From Pseudarthrobacter chlorophenolicus A6 (GTDB lineage: Bacteria > Actinomycetota > Actinomycetes > Actinomycetales > Micrococcaceae), in contig NC_011879.1 of NCBI RefSeq assembly GCF_000022025.1, positions 1-64,000 on the forward strand: a DNA stretch of 64,000 bases. Reading direction: 5' to 3'. Position 1 is the first letter of the stretch; each line of letters starts with the position of its first letter. The notes below the pieces were generated by a model that was not told where the DNA came from, made no database searches, and saw nothing but the letters and a program-made list of their open reading frames with translations. This document shows positions 40,553 to 49,238 of the stretch, piece by piece. The position numbers and the translations under genes are program-made.

Positions 40553-41212
40553 ATGGACTTGACGCGTGATCTTTTGAAGCTGGAGACCTCCTTCAGCCGG
40601 AACTTCTACAACGGCGATTCCCTCGATGCCGTGCGTCAGCAGAAGTCGGACGGGTACTTCCTTTTGACGGCCCCGCACGCGACCAACCGGTGGCAGGACG
40701 GCCGCCGGAAGTTCGCCGACCAGTACACCGGTTCGGTTGTGCAGCTGCTTGGAACCACCGCCGGACAGAGCTGGCTGGCAACCGACGGGATCGCCTCGGA
40801 CTGGACGTACTGGGATGAGCGCAATGACGCATTCAAACTCGCCCTGGACAGTCTGCTCGACGAAGGAAAGTACCTCGTCAACATCGTGGGCGTCAGCGCC
40901 CGCCACGGGGCGGACCTCTATGTTGGGCTCGGCAGCGACCCCCGCGAAGAGGAGCTCGAGATGGCAGAGATGATCGAGGACACCTTCGGAGACTTCCAAG
41001 TGGTGGCCGGCGGCCAGTTCAACGCCCTCAGCCCCAAGTCGGTCCGGACATACGCCCGCTCCACAGGCAGCGGCGGCATCCAGCTGGAGCTCGCGCCGAG
41101 CATGCGTGACCCGCTGGCGCATCCGGACACGGCGGGGGAGTTCGTGCTCCGGTTCTCGGAGCTGCTGGCGACCCGGTCGGCCCGCTGCATGGACAAGGAG
41201 CTGGTCGCCTAA
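40553..41212 (+). CDS. N-formylglutamate-amidohydrolase-like protein
   Basis: 219 aa. TAPHATNRWQDGRRKFADQYTG and GVSARHGADLYVGLGS resemble the metal-binding H and R/E positions of the FGase/poly-gamma-glutamate hydrolase superfamily. Substrate unknown. An in-frame ATG at 40541 (MFIYMDL) is possible. The next gene is an ATP-grasp ligase, so one could make and the other break an amide bond. Confidence 0.7.
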   Translation: MDLTRDLLKLETSFSRNFYNGDSLDAVRQQKSDGYFLLTAPHATNRWQDGRRKFADQYTGSVVQLLGTTAGQSWLATDGIASDWTYWDERNDAFKLALDSLLDEGKYLVNIVGVSARHGADLYVGLGSDPREEELEMAEMIEDTFGDFQVVAGGQFNALSPKSVRTYARSTGSGGIQLELAPSMRDPLAHPDTAGEFVLRFSELLATRSARCMDKELVA

Positions 41213-41272
41213 GACGGGCCGCTCTTCAGTTGGCCGGCCGCGGGCTTCCGGTGCATTGCGTTGTGCCTGCGT

Positions 41273-41282
41273 CCGCACACAT
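41273..41282 (+). promoter_or_regulatory. Class-1 motif CCGCACACAT
   Basis: 30 nt before the ATG at 41313, with GGAGG between. Confidence 0.55.
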
Positions 41283-41312
41283 GGGGGACAACTACTGCCC
41301 CCTGGAGGAACT

Positions 41313-42353
41313 ATGTCCTGGCTTGTCAGCATCGTTGACCGGGCCGACCCCGAGTCCCGCCCCGCGCCTGCTGCCGTTGAGGCCCGCAAGACACAGCTGC
41401 TCTCCCTCTGGTCCCGTTATGTCCGTCCCGTCACCGGGTGCGGGGACGGTGACTTCGAGGACTTCTACGAGCAGGCTGTCCGGCTCGAAGCGGCCCTGGG
41501 CTCGTTCGGCGCCGACAACGTCTGGCTGCAGCTTTCCTCGAACCGGGAGACGGCTGTGAACGCCGGGACAGGGGAACGCCGCCGGGCATCGGACCTGGAC
41601 CATCTGCCCCTGTACGGCACCCAGCCCAGCCGCCGCCATGAGGATGTCGATATGGAGCAGGCACGTTTGGCGGCCAGCTACTACCGCTACGGCGCGTTCC
41701 TGGCCCGTGCCGGCCGCCGCGTCGAGGTCTGCGGATTCTTGCCGGACGATCCTTCGGCAAGAGACCTTGGCGATGTCCTCGCCGGGTTCGCCGCTGACGG
41801 CATCCGCCGTGCTTTCCTGAAGACGACCCGGGTCAAGTACGCAGCATTCCCCGTGGACCTGCCCGAAGGATTCGCCAGGGAAGACGCTGGACAAGTCGTG
41901 TACGGCGAACTGGACTTCGGGGCGATGAGCCTGGAGGGCGGCACTGAGAACATCATCGCCCAGGAGTTCGTGCCCATGCACTACGAATACCGGGTCTTCG
42001 TCGTCGGCCAGACGGCGGTGACCGCTGCCGGGTGCATCGAGGAGTTCACGCCCCTGGATAACAACGGCTACCGCTTCGACAACAAGCTGCGCCGTAACCG
42101 GCAGGACAAATCAGCTGTCGAAGTGGAACCTGCGGTGGCAGGGATCCTCACTGGTTTCGCCCGCAACGCCGTGGATGCTCTGGCGGTAGAGGTACCAGGC
42201 TTGACGGACTACGTTATCGACGTCGCACTGGACGCCGAGGGCAAGCCCCTGATTGTCGAACTGAATTCCCTGCTCAACAGCGGGCTCTATGCCAGCCAGC
42301 CGGTCCGGGTCACGGAAGCGATGGCCGGCAGGGAGAGGGAGCTGGTGCTCTAG
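41313..42353 (+). CDS. ATP-grasp domain protein
   Basis: 346 aa. AFLKTTRVKYAAFP gives the first ATP-binding lysine, IAQEFVPMHYEYRVFVV the central strand, and VIDVALDAEGKPLIVELNSLL the metal-binding D...E...N. Matches the DUF4343-type ATP-grasp group of unknown substrate. Convergent with Lsr2, with stops overlapping by 4 bp. Confidence 0.8.
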   Translation: MSWLVSIVDRADPESRPAPAAVEARKTQLLSLWSRYVRPVTGCGDGDFEDFYEQAVRLEAALGSFGADNVWLQLSSNRETAVNAGTGERRRASDLDHLPLYGTQPSRRHEDVDMEQARLAASYYRYGAFLARAGRRVEVCGFLPDDPSARDLGDVLAGFAADGIRRAFLKTTRVKYAAFPVDLPEGFAREDAGQVVYGELDFGAMSLEGGTENIIAQEFVPMHYEYRVFVVGQTAVTAAGCIEEFTPLDNNGYRFDNKLRRNRQDKSAVEVEPAVAGILTGFARNAVDALAVEVPGLTDYVIDVALDAEGKPLIVELNSLLNSGLYASQPVRVTEAMAGRERELVL

Positions 42354-42670
42354 TTCGCTGCCAGGTACTGCTGCACGATTGAATCAGCGACGCGGCCGCG
42401 CGGGTTGACGTCCAGGCCCTGTGCCATAGCCCAGGAACGGACAGCCTTGGGGTCCGGACCGCCGGTGCGGACCTGGGATGCGCTTTGCTTCCGGCCGCCG
42501 GCGCGGCGCGCCTTCTCCGCGAACGGGGCCAGCGATGACCGCAGCGCCTCAGCATTCTCGTCGCTGAGCTCCATCTCGTAGGAGGCGCCATCCAGGGCGA
42601 AGGAGACGGTCTGGGTCGCGACGGAGCCGTCGAGGTCATCGATGAGTTCGATCATTACTTTTTGAGCCAC
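42350..42670 (-). CDS. lsr2: Lsr2 nucleoid-associated protein
   Basis: 106 aa, full length. MAQKVMIELIDDLDGS at the dimerisation domain, and the C-terminal AT-hook-like core RSWAMAQGLDVNPRGRVADSIVQQYLAA with the RGR minor-groove clamp. Actinobacterial xenogeneic silencer that binds A+T-rich DNA; plasmid and phage copies are known. GTG start. Confidence 0.95.
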   Translation of the reverse strand: MAQKVMIELIDDLDGSVATQTVSFALDGASYEMELSDENAEALRSSLAPFAEKARRAGGRKQSASQVRTGGPDPKAVRSWAMAQGLDVNPRGRVADSIVQQYLAAN

Positions 42671-42721
42671 CCGAAGAGGCTACCACCGGCCCTGACCTGC
42701 ACTTTTGTCACACGCGGCAGG

Positions 42722-42865
42722 TCACCGCTCCGTCATGATGGACAGCAGCCGCCATCCTTCCGGAACCTGCGCCTTCAGCGCGTCACGGGCGTCCTCTTAA
42801 CTCTCGCCTTCAGCCCTGATTTCCCGCTTCTCTGTAGGGCTCATGACGCCCACGACTTTGACCAT
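42722..42865 (-). pseudogene. Small protein gene with internal TAA
   Basis: MVKVVGVMSPTEKREIRAEG then ES, an in-frame TAA (42797-42799), then EDARDALKAQVPEGWRLLSI and MTER to a TGA. The part after the TAA stays protein-like in the same frame, and Tyr (TAC/TAT) would be natural at the stop position. Either a nonsense mutation or a readthrough site. Confidence 0.6.
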
Positions 42866-43035
42866 GCACCCATCGTAGGGTGCCGTGGAGCGGCAACAGG
42901 GCATTCCCGGTTTGCTGTGGGGCACCTCACGGCGCGGTGCTCCCCGGTTCGGCGTGTCGAAGCCCGGGAGGCTGCGGCGGCTGCCGAACCGGGGAAGCAT
43001 GTGTGTATCCAGATACAAATTAAGAAGGAGGAATT
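42866..43035. other. Intergenic with long inverted repeat
   Basis: 12-bp arms 42942-42953 and 42983-42994 are exact complements with a 29-nt loop, 41 nt before the ATG at 43036. Could be an attenuator or protein-binding leader. The remaining bases show nothing clear. Confidence 0.45.
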
Positions 43036-43392
43036 ATGATCACCCATCTCGTCCCTCAAGGAAAAGGAACTCGACCAGCTTGTGGAGTGGATCGGGCCTT
43101 CGGATCGGACATCACCTCGCTCAAAAACTATGTCACTTGCAACAAGTGCAGAGGGACAAAGTTGTTCCTCGAAGCTGAGAGCGGTCTTGAACCCGTACAT
43201 ACTTCTGCCCTCCACTACCTCGGGATAGCGCTCCGAGCTAACGAAGCATCTATCCAAGAAGCCGTTGAAGAAAACAAAGAGATAGATGACCCTGGCGAGT
43301 GGGAACGCCTGGCTGAGGAGCGAGACCAGCTACTTATATCCATCGCCACCTTGAAGGCTCTCCAGTCAGTTGAACTTATGGTCCAAAAATAG
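43036..43392 (+). CDS. Low-GC hypothetical protein, 118 aa
   Basis: Strong AAGGAGGAATT site. CNKCRGTK suggests half a zinc ribbon, followed by an acidic helical region. Its base composition (near half A+T) is clearly lower in GC than neighbours, a sign of recent transfer. Unrecognised. Confidence 0.7.
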   Translation: MITHLVPQGKGTRPACGVDRAFGSDITSLKNYVTCNKCRGTKLFLEAESGLEPVHTSALHYLGIALRANEASIQEAVEENKEIDDPGEWERLAEERDQLLISIATLKALQSVELMVQK

Positions 43393-43450
43393 AAGTCGAG
43401 ATAGAGGAACATGCTCCCGGATCTTTTGGACGGGCAGCTGCGGGGCCTGC

Positions 43451-43461
43451 GCCGCACACAT
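43451..43461 (+). promoter_or_regulatory. Class-1 motif GCCGCACACAT
   Basis: 36 nt before the ABC operon GTG at 43498. Confidence 0.55.
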
Positions 43462-43497
43462 GAGCTGAAGACCTGTTCCCCGTAGAAAGCAGACTCC

Positions 43498-44448
43498 GTG
43501 ACCATCACCCCGACACTCGACCCGGCAGTCGCCGTGTCCGGGTTCCGAATGGCCTTCGGAACCCGCGCCGTCATCGAGGACCTCTCCTTCGAGGTCGGCC
43601 GCGGCGAAACGTTTGGCTTCCTTGGCAGCAACGGCTCCGGTAAAACCACGACGATCCGCGCACTCCTGGGCATCTATCAGGCCACCGCTGGCACCCTGCA
43701 CATCAACGGCAAGCCTTTCCGCCCGGAAGAAGGCCGTACGCTCGGTTACCTTCCCGAAGAACGCGGGCTCTACAAGAAGGACCCCGTCATCGACGTGATG
43801 ACCTACTTCGGGGAACTCAAAGGCCTGTCCCGGAAAGCAGCCCGCAGCTGGTCCCTGGACTTCCTGGAGCGCGTGAACCTGGCCGACAAGGCCAAGACCC
43901 GCCTGGACAAGCTTTCCGGCGGCCAGCAACAGAAAGTCCAGCTGGGCGTCACCATCATGAGCAGGCCGGGCCTGCTGATCCTGGACGAACCCACCAAGGG
44001 CTTCGACCCGGTGAACCGCCGGCTCCTCATGGACATCATCGCCGAGCAGAAACGCGACGGCGCCACCGTCATCATGGTCACCCACCAGATGGACGAGGTC
44101 GAACATCTCTGCGACCGGATCCTGCTGCTCAAAGACGGCAAAGCCGAGGCCTACGGAACCATCGCCGAGGTACAGGACCAGTACGGAACCCGCACAGCCA
44201 CGGTCGTCTACACCGGAACGCTCCCCGACGACCCGGCCTACACGCCCCTCATGATCCGGCCGACCGGCGTCCCGGGGGAGTCTTATGCCCACCTGGCACT
44301 GGCTGACTCCATCGACAGCGCCGGGCTCCTGCGCCATCTGGTCAGCCTCGGCGTGCCAGTCAACTCATTCACCACATCCAAGACATCCCTGGAAGACATC
44401 TTCCTGAGCGTATACGGGACCAGCCAGACACTGGAAGGAGCCCTCTGA
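43498..44448 (+). CDS. ABC transporter ATPase, NatA type
   Basis: 316 aa. Walker A GSNGSGKT, signature LSGGQQQK, Walker B LLILDEPTKGFDP, and H-loop VTHQ. The C-terminal extension (about 80 aa) is typical of NatA/DUF4162 exporter ATPases. Coupled to the permease through TGATG. Confidence 0.93.
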   Translation: MTITPTLDPAVAVSGFRMAFGTRAVIEDLSFEVGRGETFGFLGSNGSGKTTTIRALLGIYQATAGTLHINGKPFRPEEGRTLGYLPEERGLYKKDPVIDVMTYFGELKGLSRKAARSWSLDFLERVNLADKAKTRLDKLSGGQQQKVQLGVTIMSRPGLLILDEPTKGFDPVNRRLLMDIIAEQKRDGATVIMVTHQMDEVEHLCDRILLLKDGKAEAYGTIAEVQDQYGTRTATVVYTGTLPDDPAYTPLMIRPTGVPGESYAHLALADSIDSAGLLRHLVSLGVPVNSFTTSKTSLEDIFLSVYGTSQTLEGAL

Positions 44449-45668
44449 TGGCTCGCCACAACCTCCGCACCGTCGTGCGTTTCGAATTCCTGAGGACCCT
44501 GAAGAAGAAGAGCTTCTGGGCCACCACACTGGCAGTACCGGTTCTCATGGCCATTGTCTTCGCCCTGGTCGGATTCAGCGGCGAAAGCGCCAGCAAATCG
44601 GTCTCCGCGCAGCAGGACGCCACCATCTCCTTCCTGTACCTGGACGAATCCGGGCTGGTCTCGGAGAAGCTGGGCGAGAAGTCCGGAGGCACTGCTGTCA
44701 CAGACCGGCAGGCAGGTATCGACGCCGTACGCTCCGGCAGTTCGGAAGCGTTCATCTACATTCCCGCTGCACCGTCCAAGGATGAGATCGAGGTTTACGG
44801 CGAGGACCGCGGGATCTTCGAGAGCGGCGTCTACAGCGCAGTGGCCACCAAAATGATCGCCGCGGCCGTCAAGGACAAAATCGGCTCGCCGGAGCTCACC
44901 GCACTGGCCGCCGGCGACGCCTCCTACTCCGAAACCATGTTCAAGGACGGGCAAGTGTCCGGCGGCCTGCTCGAAGCGGTCCCGCCGCTGCTGTTTCTGG
45001 TTTTGTTCTACCTGGCGATCCTGTTCCTTGGTGGCCAGATACTGAACAGCACCGTGGAAGAGAAGGAAAACAGGGTCACCGAGATGATCCTGACGACCAT
45101 GAATCCCACAACACTGATCGTCGGCAAGATCATCGCGATCGTAGGCACCGGCCTCGTGCAGATGTTCACGGTGGCCACACCGGCCGTGGCCGGCTTCCTG
45201 ATCCTTGCCGGTACGGGCGCCCTCCCCGGGGTTTCCCTGGCAGCAATGGTCCCGGAACCCTCCACCATGATCATCGGTTCGCTGCTGTTGGTCGGTGGCT
45301 TCGTCCTCTTCGCCAGCGCCCTGGTCGCGCTGGGTGCGGTCATGCCGACCGCCAAGGACGCCAACGGCCTGTTCGGTTCCATCGTCATCATGATGTTCGT
45401 GCCGCTGTACGCCCTGCCGCTCATCATGAGCGATCCCGACTCCCTCGTGGTCCGGGTCTTCACCTACTTCCCGTTCTCTGCACCCGTGACCGCCATGCTC
45501 CGCAACGGTCTCGGTTCCCTGGGCGGAGCGGAAGCTTCCATTGTCGTCGCCGAGCTGTTCATCCTCGGTGCTGTGGTGCTCGCCGTGGCCGTGAAGCTGT
45601 TCCGTCACGGCAGCCTGCAGTACACCTCCAGGGTCGAGCTCAGGAGCCTGCTGCCCACCAGGGCCTAA
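44448..45668 (+). CDS. ABC-2 type permease, NatB/YhaP-like
   Basis: 406 aa. One N-terminal helix, a large extracytoplasmic domain, then five or six helices; NSTVEEKENRVTEMILTTMNP is the classic NatB coupling-helix motif. Partner of the ATPase above; exports an unknown substrate, with sodium or drug efflux known in relatives. Confidence 0.92.
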   Translation: MARHNLRTVVRFEFLRTLKKKSFWATTLAVPVLMAIVFALVGFSGESASKSVSAQQDATISFLYLDESGLVSEKLGEKSGGTAVTDRQAGIDAVRSGSSEAFIYIPAAPSKDEIEVYGEDRGIFESGVYSAVATKMIAAAVKDKIGSPELTALAAGDASYSETMFKDGQVSGGLLEAVPPLLFLVLFYLAILFLGGQILNSTVEEKENRVTEMILTTMNPTTLIVGKIIAIVGTGLVQMFTVATPAVAGFLILAGTGALPGVSLAAMVPEPSTMIIGSLLLVGGFVLFASALVALGAVMPTAKDANGLFGSIVIMMFVPLYALPLIMSDPDSLVVRVFTYFPFSAPVTAMLRNGLGSLGGAEASIVVAELFILGAVVLAVAVKLFRHGSLQYTSRVELRSLLPTRA

Positions 45669-45676
45669 GGCGAACG

Positions 45677-45711
45677 GGCCCGGCTGGTACCTCTCCCGGC
45701 CGGGCCTTTTT
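45677..45711 (+). terminator. Terminator after ABC operon
   Basis: Stem 45677-45684/45699-45706 followed by TTTTT. Confidence 0.88.
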
Positions 45712-45750
45712 GCGCGCAAAAACCCTTACTTTGCGCACTTTTCAGGGTTT

Positions 45751-45761
45751 GCCGCACACAT
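45751..45761 (+). promoter_or_regulatory. Class-1 motif GCCGCACACAT
   Basis: Seven nt before the ATG at 45769; heads the five-gene tagged operon. Confidence 0.7.
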
Positions 45762-45768
45762 GTAAGGC

Positions 45769-46590
45769 ATGACAGATAACACCGCACGGCAGCCCAAGGG
45801 CATCCCCGTGGGCGGCCAGTTCGCCGCCACCGCCCACGCAGAACCCGCACTCAACCTCACCCCTCGACGCGCAGAGCTGGACGGCTGGCCGGAGGCGCTG
45901 CCTGAGCCAGAGGTGGACGTCACTGTCGGCGACGACAACGCCGTCACCACCACGGTGAGCATCGAGGGTGTGCCTGTCCTGGAGGTGTGGCACGAAGACG
46001 ACGATGTCAATGACACTGACGCCACAGTCTTCGAGAGCGAATGGCTGGAGGACGAGCCGCTTGCTGAAGCGGCCGAACAGTGGGCCCGCGGCAAGCACAG
46101 CGAAATCGCCCGGGAACTGCGCACCGAGATGCATGCGGCCGTCGAACGCTCCCGCGCCCGCGTCCTGGCAAAGGCCACAGGCGTAAAGGCCGCGGCCACC
46201 GACGACGAGCTGTCCGCACTGATCGAAAACACCTCGACGGCAACGTCAAAGGCCAACCGCGATCTGGAACTGGCCAGCACAGCACTTGCCTCGCGGTACA
46301 TCTTGGAAGAGCACCCGGAAGCCGTCACCGCGCACATTCAGACGGCCTCCTGGGACAACGGGGTGTTCGTTGATGGCGCCACCGTCAAGGACGAGGCAGG
46401 GACTGAGCTGGCCAGTTACTCCGATGAAGAATCGACCGGCGGCGGAGTCGCCGAACTCCTGGTCAACCTCAGCTCCGAGGCATCCAACTCAAACTGGGCG
46501 GACGCGTTCTCGGTTGGCAGTTACGGAGACGAGCTCTACACCATTGACCTGCGCAAGGCCGCGTCCTGGGCACCCGGAGATGACGCATGA
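45769..46590 (+). CDS. Tagged protein 12, 273 aa
   Basis: Tag RQPKGIPVGGQFA then HAEPALNL. The first body domain (ELDGWPEALPEPEVDVTVGDDNAV) is shared with tagged protein 14 (ELEGWPATLPEPAVSFRVDDFGQI). The second is helical. First of five tagged genes joined end to end (45769 to 49129). Confidence 0.85.
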   Translation: MTDNTARQPKGIPVGGQFAATAHAEPALNLTPRRAELDGWPEALPEPEVDVTVGDDNAVTTTVSIEGVPVLEVWHEDDDVNDTDATVFESEWLEDEPLAEAAEQWARGKHSEIARELRTEMHAAVERSRARVLAKATGVKAAATDDELSALIENTSTATSKANRDLELASTALASRYILEEHPEAVTAHIQTASWDNGVFVDGATVKDEAGTELASYSDEESTGGGVAELLVNLSSEASNSNWADAFSVGSYGDELYTIDLRKAASWAPGDDA

Positions 46591-47363
46591 GCACCAACCG
46601 CCAGCCGCAGGGCATTCCCACTGGCGGACAGTTCGCTGCTGCCCGCCACGGTGAGCCGGCTGTCGGACTCCGCGGTGATCTGCACGTGGACAAGGAAGCG
46701 GCCACGTACTTCGCCGACCAGGTCGAGTCCATCCAGCAGGAAGGGCTCGAAGGCGCCCTCTCGGCGCACGGCGGGAAGCTGACGTTCACCTCCAACGACG
46801 GCCGTACCTTCCACATCCACCAGGACGGCCACACCGACGAGGACGGCAATCCGGGCTGGGCCATCGACAACCACGACGTCGCAGATCCCGGCGACCCCGT
46901 GTATGGGATCCGCTACGAGTCCCGGACCGAGAACCTTGGCGAAGACCTCGCCGCCGCCCTGGCCGATGCTGACGCCATCGAAGCCTTCACCTTGAACGCA
47001 GGCAGCGAACAGTATGACTTCCGCAGCTACGACGTCATCGACGGCGAATCCGCCACCTCTAGCGCCTGCTTTATGGATGCCACGGACGGGTTCGACCTGA
47101 CCATCGACTTTGACCACGACACCGGCGTCCTGCGGGTGGATCGAAACGGTGAAACACTCACCGGCGCCGAGTCCGACGATGCCCTCCGGGACCTGGTGCA
47201 AAGCGTCGACATTGACGCACCCGACGGCTCCCCGACGGGGCAGATGGCCTGGCATATGGAACGGTCCTTCCGGATCGCCGCGGCCAAGCACGACAGCCCC
47301 GCCTGGATGCACCCCTACCGCACAGCAGGACTCACCTGGGAGGACCGCAATGACGGCCGATAA
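46587..47363 (+). CDS. Tagged protein 13, 258 aa
   Basis: Tag RQPQGIPTGGQFA then HGEPAVGL. Beta-rich body with acidic turns (GKLTFTSNDGRTFHIHQDGH). Style similar to tagged protein 17. ATGA overlap upstream. Confidence 0.83.
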   Translation: MSTNRQPQGIPTGGQFAAARHGEPAVGLRGDLHVDKEAATYFADQVESIQQEGLEGALSAHGGKLTFTSNDGRTFHIHQDGHTDEDGNPGWAIDNHDVADPGDPVYGIRYESRTENLGEDLAAALADADAIEAFTLNAGSEQYDFRSYDVIDGESATSSACFMDATDGFDLTIDFDHDTGVLRVDRNGETLTGAESDDALRDLVQSVDIDAPDGSPTGQMAWHMERSFRIAAAKHDSPAWMHPYRTAGLTWEDRNDGR

Positions 47364-47886
47364 CCGACAGCCCAAAGGAATCCCCGCGGGAGGCCAGTTC
47401 GCCGCCTCCACCCACGAGGAGCCGGGTGTGACTCTCGCACCCGCCCGCCGGCCCGAGCTTGAAGGGTGGCCGGCCACCCTCCCGGAACCTGCAGTGAGCT
47501 TCCGGGTTGACGACTTCGGTCAGATCATCACGACCGCCACGGACCCGTCAGGGGACTGGATCGACGTCTGGGAAAAGGACGACGGCAGCGGCGGTTACGG
47601 CGGACATGCCCTCGGCGAGTGGGAGGGCGCTGACGATGACGACATCGAGCAGGCTCAGAACTGGCTGACCGGACGCCACAAAGTCATCGTTGCCGCCGTT
47701 CGTGAAGCAGAGAAGGCCGCTGTCGAGCAGGCACGGTCCGGGATCCTTGCCGCAGCTGTGGGGGAGACGAAGCCGGCCACCGAGCCAGATCCGACCAGCG
47801 CTGAGGAGCGGCCCTGCACCGACGGGCCCTGGTGCGCCGCTCCGCGGGGCAAGCACGTCGACGGCTGCGAAATGGGGAGCTTCTGA
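47350..47886 (+). CDS. Tagged protein 14, 178 aa
   Basis: Overlaps the previous gene by 14 bp. Tag RQPKGIPAGGQFA then HEEPGVTL. Shares the ELEGWP...PEP domain with protein 12; the C-terminus CTDGPWCAAPRGKHVDGCEM is a small three-Cys knuckle. Confidence 0.83.
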   Translation: MTADNRQPKGIPAGGQFAASTHEEPGVTLAPARRPELEGWPATLPEPAVSFRVDDFGQIITTATDPSGDWIDVWEKDDGSGGYGGHALGEWEGADDDDIEQAQNWLTGRHKVIVAAVREAEKAAVEQARSGILAAAVGETKPATEPDPTSAEERPCTDGPWCAAPRGKHVDGCEMGSF

Positions 47887-48311
47887 TGAGCACGGACCGC
47901 CAGCCCCGGGGCATCCCAGTCGGTGGCCAGTTCGCTGCGGCCACCCGCACGGAGCCGGCCGTGAGCCTGCGCACCTACCGGGACGAGGAGCACCGCCTGG
48001 AACGGAACGCCGTCGAGGCGATCTACACCGCCGGCCGGGGCCGCGGCCGCAACCGGCACGGCAACATCGACCGGATCACCGAAGCGTACGACGCCGCCGG
48101 CGCCTACGTGGACTCCCTCGGCGAAGCGCGGAACGTCCCGGAAGCCGACGCCCGGCAGGCATTCCAGGAGCTCCGGGAGGAGTTCGAAGCCGACAAGGAC
48201 TCCCTGGACGACAAGACGCTCCGGGACCGCAAATTCGAGGTAGCCGGGCAGGCGAACTGGGTCGTCGAATACCGCTCCAGCTCCTACAACAACCAAGGAC
48301 AGACACCATGA
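47886..48311 (+). CDS. Tagged protein 15, 141 aa
   Basis: TGATG coupling. Tag RQPRGIPVGGQFA then RTEPAVSL. Helical body rich in charged residues (ARQAFQELREEFEADKDSL). Unknown. Confidence 0.82.
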   Translation: MSTDRQPRGIPVGGQFAAATRTEPAVSLRTYRDEEHRLERNAVEAIYTAGRGRGRNRHGNIDRITEAYDAAGAYVDSLGEARNVPEADARQAFQELREEFEADKDSLDDKTLRDRKFEVAGQANWVVEYRSSSYNNQGQTP

Positions 48312-49129
48312 CCACCGAAAACACCGCACGCCAACCCAAAGGCGTCCCCGTCGGCGGCCAGTTCGCCGCCACCGCCCACGCCGAACCGGCCGTCAGCCTG
48401 GCCCCACCTGCCCCGCAGGATGTCCTCCGCTCCAGCCTCACGGCGGCGGCCGAAAAGAACGAGGCGCTCCTGCAGTCCGAATGGGCCCAAGACGTCTGGG
48501 CCAAGTACCCGCACGCTTCCTTCGCCGACGTCCACATCGCCGGCAGCGGCAAGGAGGGCCTCTCGACCGCGGGCGTGGACCTCTACGACGCGGAAGGAAT
48601 CCAGATCGACCTGGATTTCGACGACGAAGCAAACCTGGAGGAGTCATTCGATGTGAGGTGGGGCCTCGGCACCCACCGCGATGACGCCCGCGTGGTGGCA
48701 AACCTCGGCCCCTACTCGACGGCCTTCAGCCTGGACTCCATCAAGGAACGCTGGGACGAGATGGCATCGTCTCCGGAGCCCCTCACCGACCCGTTCGCGC
48801 ACCTGACCGGCATGGACCGCGCCCGCGCCCAGTCCGAGTTCGCGCAGCAGCTCAACCGCGAGGCCACCGCCGCTTACGTTGAGGACCTGTCCGCGAAGCT
48901 GCTCGCCATCAACCCGGAATTCTCCCGGCTTTACGTGAACCGCAACGCCGACGTCGAGACCGGTCTGACCTTCACCCTGGACCATGTCGAGGACATCCAC
49001 GGCAACCACGGCGACGTCGACCTGATGGAGCTGCAAGACCACGGCTTCCAGGACATCCACCTCGACCCGCACGTGGATTATCAAGAGGCCGGCGACAGGC
49101 TCTACATCAACCTCGACCCCGGGAACTAA
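48308..49129 (+). CDS. Tagged protein 16, 273 aa
   Basis: ATGA overlap. Tag RQPKGVPVGGQFA then HAEPAVSL. Mixed alpha/beta body; DVHIAGSGKEGLSTAGVDLYD and LTFTLDHVEDIHGNHGDVDL. Last of the five-gene tagged operon. Confidence 0.83.
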   Translation: MTTENTARQPKGVPVGGQFAATAHAEPAVSLAPPAPQDVLRSSLTAAAEKNEALLQSEWAQDVWAKYPHASFADVHIAGSGKEGLSTAGVDLYDAEGIQIDLDFDDEANLEESFDVRWGLGTHRDDARVVANLGPYSTAFSLDSIKERWDEMASSPEPLTDPFAHLTGMDRARAQSEFAQQLNREATAAYVEDLSAKLLAINPEFSRLYVNRNADVETGLTFTLDHVEDIHGNHGDVDLMELQDHGFQDIHLDPHVDYQEAGDRLYINLDPGN

Positions 49130-49146
49130 GCAGTAACGCCGGGGAA

Positions 49147-49188
49147 AGCCCGCCTTACGTTCATCTGAGCGGAGGCGGTCTTTTTGCG
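49147..49188 (+). terminator. Terminator after tagged operon
   Basis: Imperfect stem CCCGCCT/AGGCGGT with TCTTTTT. Confidence 0.7.
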
Positions 49189-49194
49189 TTCCCA

Positions 49195-49205
49195 GCCGCA
49201 CACAT
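49195..49205 (+). promoter_or_regulatory. Class-1 motif GCCGCACACAT
   Basis: 33 nt before the ATG at 49239, with GAAGGAAG in the leader. Confidence 0.55.
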
Positions 49206-49238
49206 GCAGGTGACAGGACAACCCAGCGAAGGAAGATC

